Shown: one piece after another, positions 54,536-64,000 of the stretch
Position numbering within the stretch: the stretch's first letter is position 1
Layout of the letters: each line of letters starts with the position of its first letter
The notes under the pieces: generated by a model
The model's database searches: none
What the model was told of the DNA's origin: nothing
What the model saw: the letters and a program-made list of their open reading frames with translations, nothing else
Position numbers and translations under genes: made by a program
Source: Platerodrilus igneus
Taxonomy: Eukaryota > Arthropoda > Insecta > Coleoptera > Lycidae
NCBI GenBank assembly: GCA_036346225.1
Contig: JARFIW010001670.1
Coordinates: forward strand, 5,394,001 to 5,458,000
Direction: 5' to 3'
DNA: 64,000 bases

Positions 54536-56299
54536 GATATTATGTGATATATATGAGATTGAACCTTGACGCACTGAAGTACCACTCAGATATAGACTTC
54601 TAGGTCGTAAAATGATTGATGAAGGAGGTGGTGAGGGCAGTTACTTGTTAAAGATATATAAAATGATAATTAAGAGAAAATGAAGTTTTAAGATTTGAAA
54701 TTGGGTGTTGGTGATTTCGTAAAGTAATTTTGAAAAGGATGTGCTAATGAAGTGAACTGCTGTTGCTTGTATATCATAAAGTTGTGTTAAAATATTTAAA
54801 AGGAAACTTCACTGCCATGTGAATATGTATGTATAGCTAAGATTTGAAGTCACTTAGTACGTTTTCATTTGATTTGAGTTAGGTATAAGATGTTAAACTT
54901 TCACTTTCATTTGAATATGTACGTAAAGCCTAAAAAGTCAATTAGTATGTTTTTATTAGATTTAAGTTAGTTATAAGATGTAGAAATTTTATTTACTCTT
55001 CAGTATATAGTTGTAAGTATATTATATCATTTGAATTTCACTTCTTGTAACGTTGTAGACATCCAACTCATCTAAAAAGAAATTATTTAACATTTGTTGT
55101 TAGGATTAAAATATCGACCAAAATTTATAAATTTTCGGCCAATGACATTTGTGTATAAGTTTACTCCAAATTAGAATTTGACAAGAGTAATAAGATCTAT
55201 TAATAAAATTTTGGATCATAGAACGTTAGTTGGAAAAGAATTGTAAAAGAGTAGGCTAGTTTAATTATTTGAAGGGCATCTCCATAGAGATAAGGGACAG
55301 TTGTTTAAAAAAAAAGAGGGTTGTTGAAATGGAAAAATTAAGAGAAAAACTGATTTGAAAAGAACTGAAAAAAAGAACTTTACAAACTATAGAACAAAAA
55401 GTATAATCTTTTTTGTAACAGTTTACGAATTGTATACCTTTTATTATTGTAATCTCCAACATAAAATTCAACGTATGAAAAATGTATTTGTGATATTCAA
55501 AGTATAAAGGAACTGTTGATATTAAAAAGTGATAAATGCAAGAGTCCTTGTCATTGTCTTATTATTGACCATTGGATTTCTGGGAGGGTTTTTGTGTAGA
55601 CAGAGGAGTTCCAAAGTGGTGCTATCAGAATGCTGGAATTGCTGAACCTTTGGTGTCGAGCACGGTGTTGATTTCACGGAGATGAGTTTCCTGATAAGAC
55701 CAACGACGATAAGTATAAGTGTCTCTAAAGAATTTTTGGTGTACCTAAAACCCTAAAATAAAAGGCGTAAATTCAGTAATACAAATTTTTTAAACGTACT
55801 TATCCACAGGTATTGAAAACCCACATCTAGTTCGAATCGTCGCTGTAGGCAGTGGAGCTTCATTGTTCAGCAGCAAGACGTTTCATTGGAAGTTCAGGTT
55901 GTATTATTATTTTCAATGTCATATTTTAAACACATAATCCATTATACTCGATTGAAATCTTAAATTATTAACTAATATAAACTGTTTACTGTGCGTGTTT
56001 TTCAAGTAATTGTTTACACTGTCACATTTAGAAATTGCGTTAGTAGAATTAACTAGAGGTCATTTGACTGGCAGTGTCACATACATCTGTATATGGTTCA
56101 GAACTCACGCTGTATGCAGATATAGATTATTCACAAAATTAACCTGAGATAAGAGTTTCATTGGTTGAGGCGCAAATTTAAAGACCCAATAGAGAAGTTA
56201 ATAAATCAATTAAAGAAAGGAAATTATAGAGCAATTTGGTGCATTGCTAATTTGCTCATATATTATAATTATCAATCCTAAAAGGGGGGGTTATATTAT
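54533..56299. other. Non-coding interval between two (TA)n tracts, possible decayed LTR plus leader
   Basis: Begins TGTGATATTATGTGATATAT against (TA)n. TTTTTGTGTAGACA near 55601 is followed by TGGTGCTATCAGAATGC (near 55618), loosely like a primer-binding site. No gag or pol follows. The LTR interpretation is weak. No gene is recognised. Confidence 0.25.
54819..54990 (+). repeat. Tandem duplication, ~86 bp unit
   Basis: Two diverged copies: TGAATATGTATGTATAGCTA ... TTGAGTTAGGTATAAGATG and TGAATATGTACGTAAAGCCT ... TTAAGTTAGTTATAAGATG. Confidence 0.7.
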
Positions 56300-56333
56300 A
56301 ATATATATATATATATATATATTCTACATACAG

Positions 56334-56382
<49 letters not shown>
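56300..56382. repeat. Interrupted (TA)n microsatellite
   Basis: Two TA runs separated by TTCTACATACAGCGTGA. Confidence 0.9.
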
Positions 56383-56384
<2 letters not shown>

Positions 56385-58069
56385 GTGCGATTGATTTTAC
56401 ATGTCTCAGCAGATATCTGGGTTATTAGGTTACGTACAAAAAAAAAGTGAAAGAGGGGAATTGGTGTACAGTAAGAGGTTATTAACATTTGTTATTCAAA
56501 AGAACAATTGATGAAAAAACAAAAGATGAACATAAAAAACTTTAATTTTTTTAAATGGTACATTCTTTGTTTTCAAATTTCCGCCTCAAAAACCAAGAAC
56601 ATGAAGCTTCAAATTGTTTACAGCCAAATGAGCCTATATCGTTCGTTATTTATTTACAAATTTATACCTATACTAATATCATCATGAAATACAAACAGAC
56701 CATGTCCCAAAATTATAGTTACAAACTCAAAAATTATTGTGTACAAAATCAAAAATTATAATGTACAAACCAAAATTATATGCTTTCATTTACTGTTAAA
56801 AAAATTTTTTTTTTACCAAGGACAAATATTAGAAGAACGCCCTTTCTTAAACCCCGAACTCATATAATTAATCAATCGTAACACACCTATAACTTTTAAT
56901 AACCTCTATAATATACAGGGTGTCCCAAAAGTAATGGTGATAGCTGAGATTAATACCTATTCAAATAACTATATATGTTGTTATCCAATTGTTGATGGTT
57001 TCAAAGTTATAACAACTTTTGCGTTTAGTGTCAAAATCGTGCAGAACTTCGCATATTAGTTTGCAATAAAAGAAATATTGACCTCTTGAACATAGTTCGT
57101 TTCCTGTTGTATGCGTGAATGTTGCGTGTTTAATAAATGAGGACTTCCTCAAACATTTACTTATTATCGTAAGAGAAAATCATAATTTTTCCATAATTTT
57201 GATACTATGAAAATTGTGCGTGCTTTTCAAACTAAAATTACACAAAGAAAGTATTACCATCGAAAAGTGCACATCTATCCAAAAAACTTCATTAATCTAT
57301 GCACTTTGTTTGAAGGTATAACTGGTAGGTCTATGCATAGAAAATTTTTGGGTAATTTGTAGGTATAATCCCAAGATTACCAACAAATATCTGATTGCAT
57401 AAAATAGCTGTGACTTCTAGACTTATTAAAAATTTAATTTTTTATGAATACGTTATTTGTTTAAGGCTATGTTTTTGGTTTAGGTTTGTTGTAGTGATTG
57501 TGTCACAATTGTTTATAATAACTACCGAAAATTTCAAAAAAACTTTTAAAACTATAACTTTTACAAGTTTGTATGATTTTGTTAAGTTTTAGTATGAATA
57601 CCTTAGTCACACGCAAATACGTAGAAATTTTGAATAGTACATGGAGTAGGAAATAGGTCCTGCTTTGCGAAATTAGTTCGTACTCTGGTGAAAGTTTTTC
57701 AGGAAAGAACATTCAGTTAGACCAAAATTACTAGTAATGGAATGAACGCAGCTATAGTTTTTCAAGGAGTATATAATGTTTGTAGTGCTTATGAAGTTGT
57801 TACTCGTTTCAATACAAGTTATTCAACCCTATGACGAATTTTAAGAAGACTTTTAGTTCGATACTCAATCTGCTTTATGAACCAAAAGCACAAAATAGTC
57901 TAATTTGCAAATGCTAGCGGAAATTCGAATCGACATTGAATGATAGGACAAAATCTTGTGGACGTAAAAGGCACATTTCGAACTAAATGAATGGGAGTGT
58001 TAAAACGCTCTGGTCAGAAACTAAACCGAATACAATTGTTCAATTAACGTCTTCAGCTGAGCCCAGCAT
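56383..58069. other. No recognisable gene; mariner-type end at 56924
   Basis: TACAGGGTGTCCCAAAAGTA at 56924 is a classic mariner-like terminus. No partner end or transposase motif is found downstream. Other frames in this interval have no motif. Confidence 0.45.
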
Positions 58070-59000
58070 GAAGTTGATTGTCCGACATTTGTACAGACGC
58101 AATGATACGGCTTCACTTATCGACGCACCTTTTGCCGAGCGCGAAATAGTACGCGAGCGTTCATGTATTAAGGTACAAAGTGTCGGACAGTTGAGCGTTC
58201 GTTCAACCTTGCGCAGGCGAAATTGTAGTATAGTGTGTGTGTGTATAGGTGCAAAACTATTTCAATTGGCCGCGAAATTGGTCTCCCAAACGTGTAAGTG
58301 TAAGGCACCATCAGTTGATCGATAAACACGAAAAGGGTTGCTCGATCTCACTGCAAACAACATGATCCGATATCTCCCGTATGTATAAACACGAAGCGCC
58401 GCCAGTTGAATACGAAATGAAACTGCGGACGTTTTTGAAGGCCAAATAGTACGACACCGCCCATACATGTAGGCATGAAGTTCGACCAATAGTGCCAAGT
58501 GTATCTGGTAATCAACTTGAACGCATGAAATCTAGAAGTAGGTCGTTTTACGTAATTGCAGGTGAAATTGTACAAAGATAGGGACCCTAAGGTATATGCA
58601 AACTAAATGGTACGGAATTGTCCATACGCGTAAGCGCGAATCGTCATCGGCAAAGCATAAAATGGCACGTTCAATATTTGTGTGGGCGAAATCGTACCGT
58701 ACCGCCCACACGTGTAGACACGAAACACTAATCTAAACACTAATATAAGAGAAATGTTATTCTGCCCACCATATATGTGAAGTCAATCAGTTAGTTGGGT
58801 GCGAAGCAAAAAGTGGGCTGTTCAACATTAGTGCAGGCAAAACTGCACGTGGATAGTTATATGTGTAGTCGAGAAGCGCTGCTAGCTGAACGCAAAGCAA
58901 AAAGTGAAACGGCCGAAGTTTTGCAGAAGAAATGATACGTTGCCGCTTTTACGTGTAGGTACAAATCCCTGCCAGGAAACGTGAAGTACAGCCAGCAAAC
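58070..59000 (+). repeat. Degenerate tandem repeat, ~85-90 bp period
   Basis: A marker like ACGTGTAGGCACGAAGCGCC recurs at about 58288, 58380, 58464, 58625, 58709, 58859 and 58949. Between markers come blocks like GAACGCRAAGCAAAAAGTG and GGCGAAATYGTACSRTACCGCCC. The spacing is 84-92 bp or twice that. The block is more GC-rich than its surroundings. Open frames on both strands here (57987-58575) are by-products of the repeat and show no domain. Confidence 0.6.
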
Positions 59001-62000
59001 GTACACTAAAATTGTACCTTTGGTACTTCTCACACATCTAGTAACGAAGCGGTAATGCTAAGTGTGACATGAGTCGACTTGAAACGATGTCATAAAGCGC
59101 GAAGCGCGGCGTTCCAATTAGTATCAGTTTGGAAACAGCAACGTCCACGAGAAAGCCATTCCCGTAGGGATTGTGGGGCCCACTTCTAGTTATTTAATGT
59201 GTAATATATACGTTTGGGGTCGCTTTACCAACAATTCTGGTTTCTTAACTATTTTGTACTGGAAAGAAAGATTATACATCTCTTCCTTTTATCCTACCTT
59301 TCCACATAGTTTGAATTTGTGATTTTGTGCGTTTGATATGTTTTAAACTGCAAATGGAAAATGACCTGGTTTGAAACTTTAATTACGTAGAATTCTTGGT
59401 ACACATTTGACTAATGATTGTGAATTTGCACAAGACGTACAAAAAATTCTTTTTGTCTGGTCAAACTATTAAGCAACCAACACGAAAAACTTCTTACGCG
59501 TCAATGATTAATTATAGACAAAACTATGCCGGAGAAAAGCAATTAGTAAAAGAATGCTGCATACACTTTATACCTTGTAGTCTCTACACTTCCTTTATTT
59601 TACAAGTATACCTCAAAATTAATCAGAAGATTTGTAGAATGCTGCCGTTACTTTGAATTTTAAAAGTATACAAGTGCACTTAAATGTTACTTAATAGGTC
59701 TGGTTGCTGCATCAGTTTCTTATGATTATTAGGTTGACCCCATCCATCGTGCCTATTTTTTATTAGGGCGCTTAATTTTATTCAAGAAAGGCTAATACCA
59801 TTTCAAAAATTATTGCCTCAATGCGTTTTGCTTGCGTCTATACAATTTTCTTTCAATCTTTAGGATCTCAAATTTTCGAAATCTGTGCTAATGCCCGAAA
59901 AATGCAAATACTCGAATAGATAGGTACGCTTATTATGTTTTTGTTCAAATTTGTAGTCTTAAATTATTAATTTGGTACGCTGACAGTGCGGTGTAACAAA
60001 GCACCGCAATTTTAGAAAATTATTTTGTAGAAAGTCAAAAATAAATCTGTTGCGAAACAGCTTAGCGTTGTCATTCGATACGTGCTTAACTGTTATATCC
60101 AATATTTTGTAGTATGCAATGATTTGAAGAGGTTTATTTGTTTACGTAAATACATTGTTTCGTTATATGGTAAAATATCACTACTTAGTGAAAGTAAATA
60201 CAACCTATTATATATTGAATGGCATTCCCAATTTCAAGACTGTCGCAATTTCACCTTTTGTTTGTAGTACGTATTAGTACAATTTTATATGTATATTTTT
60301 TAGTTCACACAGAAACTTTTAATTTATATCGTTGGAGTTTTGTACTAGAATAAATATATAAATATTATTAGACGACTCTTCGGATTTTAATTATCTTGTG
60401 ATTTTATATTTCTTTTTTATTTATTATTTCTTCCATTTTGCCACTCGTTAACTCTTATGCAATTTTTAAATGTGTAAGAACCAGACATTGTGTCCTCTGA
60501 TATTTAACGTATCAACGTGCATAGTTTTATAGTTTTAGTTGCGCGTTTCTGTTGTATTACACTAACACTAGTGCTTTATAGTAACTTGGAAACTCCTATC
60601 AAAATGTCAGCTACAAGATTTTAAACGAGCTACTTTTAACTCTGGTAAAAATTGTATCATGCGGAGATGGTTGCGAATAAAAATTTATATCTCATGTGCA
60701 TACAATCAATGTACAAGAGAGCAGGCAGTATTAAAAACTTTGGTATCGGTTACCTGTTTAAGCTTTTGCTTCTTGTCCTATACGTGAGGGAGCAAGCTGA
60801 TATTGAAGATAAATAAAATCCAGTTATGCTTTATTAGGATTTCAGAAATCCAGTCATGATTTATTTGGATTTCAGAAAAGGTTTCAGCAAAGAAGGTTTA
60901 GATTTCACCTTTAATTGAAAACACCCATTTGGCTACAATGTATCGATGATATAAAGAATTTAAACACGAAAAAGTTCATTTCGGCTCCAGAAAAGAGCAT
61001 CAATGTCTCGTACAGCCGTCAGCCAAATAAATATTAGCTGCTGTTAAAAAAATAATTTAAAAGAGCACAGAACTACGCATACTGTAGTAGAGCCTCAACT
61101 CAAGATCGGAATCGTCAGCTATTAAAATAATCATGCTTGATCACCTGTATTGAAAAAAATTTGTCAGTCGTCTTGTGCTGTATTTGCTTTCTGACCTTCA
61201 AAAAGTAGAGCGTGTGAGAATTTTAACTCTTGAATAATGGCGTACTCTCCATTTTTTAAATAAATTTTGTCAGGTGACGGAACTTTTTTGACATATTTAC
61301 CCCTTAAGAAAGTCTTCTTTGGATCCATAAAGACGAAGCAATGCTTAGCTTTAATAAAAAATTAGCAGTTTTTGGAAAGTTATGTGTGCTGTGTTCTTTA
61401 GAAGTATGGGTCTGATATGTGCAATTAAATTGCAATAACAAAAAACAATTAAATCTAATTGGTACAACGACAATTTTTGTTTTTGGTTGTTCAGTAAGTA
61501 ACATAAATGTTGTTATGTTTAATCACAACGCATCGTTCTATACCGCAGTTCTAACAAATCGGTATACTGTTTCATTTCTTTGTTAATAATTTCAGCTCGT
61601 ACGCCATTAAACGCGCTAAATAAAGATAAGGGTACGATAGTTATCGCGTGCTTGTGTAGAGGGCTACTAGGTTTCACAGAATTTACAAATACTATACCAT
61701 AATTTACGTTTCAAATTATCAATGTAAGTTAATTAATAAATTCGTTTATTTTCTAAATTAATGCATATTAGATGTGTTCTTTTACCTCTGGGTTGTACGT
61801 CGTGGACGCGGATTGCCGTTTAGCTCATATTCTTGTCAGAGTGTCGCTGATTGTCTACAACAGAAACGTAAACAAGGAACACATAATATAAGGTACGATA
61901 AGGGACTTTGGTAAGGGAATGGACGAGCAAACATTTCACTACATAGTTTATAATGCACTATTCGCGCATAAGCAGTTACCATAAGATTACGAATGCATAA

Positions 62001-62886
62001 TGGCCGCTGTCTTCAACAATTAATCAGACAACCACTCCTATTCGTCCGGATTGGTCGGGAATGCGACATATCTTTATTACGAACCGTGTGAAATTATATT
62101 TAACATTCTTTTCCCATTAAAGCGTTTCTAAAAACTCTAAAGATAATTCACACGACCTATTTTCTAACTAGATTACACAAATACTAACAAGGCATTGCAA
62201 AACCAGTAAATAATTCCAAAAATAAAAAAATAATGCATTTGATTAATTCTCACAATTCTTCAATAACTGAATATATGTGCACTAAAACTGCCAATGAGCA
62301 GCTTGTTGAAGGGTGAAAAACAAATTCCTTAAAGCTAAAAGGTCGAATATCGCTTTGTAAGTTTGCTATAATTATAGATAATGCACTTACATGTTGATTA
62401 ATAACGCATGATCCGGAGGTGGACCTTGGGTTATTAAAAACTAACGAAATTGACGTTTTACTCATTTCCGTAAGGAACATCAGGAAGACAGAACGCGGAT
62501 CCCTACTTCAGAACACTAATTAAAACATCTAATTAAGCCAGGTTAGTGTTTGCGCAAACTAGTGGTGATAAGGAAAGTTACTTCCGGACGTGCAGACTCA
62601 CTCTCCCCATCAAGCTAACAAGCCCCTGTTTAGTATACTAACTAATGCATTGCTATACATTAAGGAATAACCTTAATTTCTGACCATTCTATTTTAATTC
62701 CATCTAAATGACATCATCTCTATTCAACGACTTCTTAAAAGTTCCTTGAAATTATTAGGAGAAGTATTTTGTCAGATGAATTTTTGTTTAGATTACGATG
62801 CTTTTAGGTAGAATTACAAATTTTATGGACAAAGAACAAAACAGGTTCTTTATGGACAAACAGTAAAAAAAGTAATAAGGCCAGGT
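59001..62886. other. No recognisable gene
   Basis: AT-rich DNA. Frames of 60-80 codons (for example 59414-59656 plus and 62250-62480 minus) have no recognisable motif, and no strong repeats are seen. Confidence 0.4.
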
Positions 62887-63021
62887 AATAGTATTTTACA
62901 TTATTAGCCAGGTGAGTAGGTTTTACTGGCCATACGGGAGGTTGACAGGCGAACTGATAGGCGAGACTGTCACCTCGTAGAGCTAGTAAAAACCATTATC
63001 TGGCGTATAATGTACAATATT
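62887..63021. mobile_element. 135 bp hairpin (MITE-like) element, copy B
   Basis: The left half (AATAGTATTTTACATTATTA ... AGGTTGACAG) and right half (CTGTCACCTCG ... TAATGTACAATATT) are imperfect inverted repeats. The outer sequence AATAGTATWTTACAT and the inner AGCAGGKRAGTAG-like block match copy A at 34098-34233. The length is the same within one base. Confidence 0.7.
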
Positions 63022-63149
63022 TTATTTTTTAAGCATTCGTAGATTATTCTTGCATTTAGTTATGAGCTTCTATGTAATTTGCATTTATTAAAACTCACAA
63101 TTTCAAAAACAAAGTATTAGACGTTTCGTGCGAAATTGTTTCTATAGTA

Positions 63150-63440
63150 ACAACTAATAAGTGCTTACTGTCAAACACGTCCTTTCAAAATTACGACTGC
63201 AATTAGAGGTAATTATGAACATGTCAGACAATATTACTGCCGAAGCAACTATAGCAACAAATGCTTACTGCCATTGAGTTCTCTCACATTTATGACTGCG
63301 CTTTTTGGATAACTTTCAGCAGACATTGTAAAGCCAAAAATGTTCTACTAACTTGTAAAGTTGCATTTTACAAGTTAGTATTGGAACAGAAAGTGCTGTT
63401 TAGAATGAGTAACAAGTAAAATAATTTAAGTAACTACAAC
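63150..63440 (+). mobile_element. Diverged relative of the long-inverted-repeat element, copy 3, with a ~100 bp internal duplication
   Basis: CAAATGCTTACTGCCATTGA, TTTATGACTGCGCTTTTTGG, CTAACTTGTAAAGTTGCATT and AATGAGTAACAAGTAAAATA match the core and inner arm of copies 1 and 2 in order. The core segment occurs twice here (about 63150-63222 and 63251-63318). Confidence 0.55.
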
Positions 63441-64000
63441 AATTGAATTGACGAATTGCAATGATTGTATCGCGTAATTTCCAAAATGTAACTAGTGTAA
63501 ACTGGCGCGTCTATTTTTGCGGTCCAATGATTAAAATCCAGACGGTCTCGTTATGGAAGGTAAATATATTTTTCTGAGAAGTCGGCAGTGGGCATGCTGC
63601 AGTTTCTGATTTAATACCAAGAAAAGTTTTTTTTGTCAATTTTGTGCTATTATCATCATGATGTAATTTTTTTAATAGTATCATGACAGGATTGCAAAAA
63701 AGGTTTTTCCAAAAGCCTCTCAAAACTTTACAGTTTTGATTCGAACTAGATTTGGGAAATTAATGAATTTTAACAATATTAAACTTTCATTGTAAGTAAA
63801 ATTTTTATTCAGAATTTTATACCAGTATTTCTTCTACAAGTATATGGGAAACTTCACGAGAACAGCAATCCATATCGTTCTGCGCGTGTTTAAGATTTAC
63901 GACCATAAATAAGGTTTTGCCAAACGCAAAGTTTTGTAGTTGATTATCAGAAAACGCGCACAGAAACCAGAATTTCTAAAAAAAATTAGTTACAAATGGG
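63441..64000. other. No recognisable gene
   Basis: AT-rich DNA. A 70-codon minus frame at 63511-63723 has no motif. Confidence 0.35.

Noticed and set aside
56244..56450. Open frame rich in Ile-Tyr repeats
   Set aside because: Again a by-product of (TA)n.
57987..58575. Arg/Cys-rich open frames on both strands
   Set aside because: They fall in the degenerate 85-90 bp repeat and change with it. No domain is recognisable.

Overview
The window looks like a repeat-dominated, AT-rich piece of an arthropod nuclear genome, most likely an insect with a large genome. I base this on the element families: Tc1/mariner transposases with a DUF4817-type helix-turn-helix, Ty3/gypsy LTR elements, GIY-YIG Penelope-like elements, a tRNA-headed repeat and many (TA)n tracts. 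I found no convincing host protein-coding gene, rRNA or functional tRNA. Nearly every long open frame is transposon-derived or an accidental frame in AT-rich DNA.

Layout, left to right. 1-8500 holds an LTR-like promoter segment with a 33-35 bp minisatellite, a six-unit tandem array whose units begin with a tRNA-like A-box/B-box head (2241-3808), and two mariner fossils. 8430-11168 holds a ~148 bp satellite present as an isolated inverted monomer, an inverted partial array, and a seven-unit forward array around an ~810 bp spacer. 14855-15260 is a second LTR-like promoter with a TATA box and initiator. 16006-17477 is a nearly complete mariner-like element with a frameshifted transposase. 17838-18284 is a 447 bp retroposed segment flanked by an 11 bp target duplication. 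20283-22390 carries two separated blocks of one minisatellite. 24025-26480 is a mariner-like element with ~460 bp terminal inverted repeats that contain hammerhead-like motifs. 27040-31140 contains a Penelope fragment, a gypsy integrase fossil and a mariner fossil.

31266-36197 is an old, full-length but dead Ty3/gypsy element (gag zinc knuckle, protease, RT, RNase H and integrase all recognisable), with a 136 bp hairpin element inside it. 38479-40296 is a mariner fossil abutting a truncated long-inverted-repeat element. 40342-47399 is a young Ty3/gypsy-type element on the minus strand. Its 1.82 kb LTRs differ by only about six positions, yet its pol ends inside reverse transcriptase, so it should depend on proteins supplied in trans. 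It sits inside a (TA)n tract, and a second TGCTGT...ACAGCA unit (47419-48551, probable solo LTR) sits in the same tract, which suggests (TA)n-directed insertion.

48600-64000 contains a Penelope tail, a mariner fossil, the complete 1065 bp copy of the long-inverted-repeat element, several (TA)n tracts, a degenerate 85-90 bp repeat, a second copy of the hairpin element and a third, diverged relative of the long-inverted-repeat element. The main interactions here are between mobile elements: nesting, truncation, shared terminal motifs and apparent dependence of defective copies on intact relatives elsewhere.
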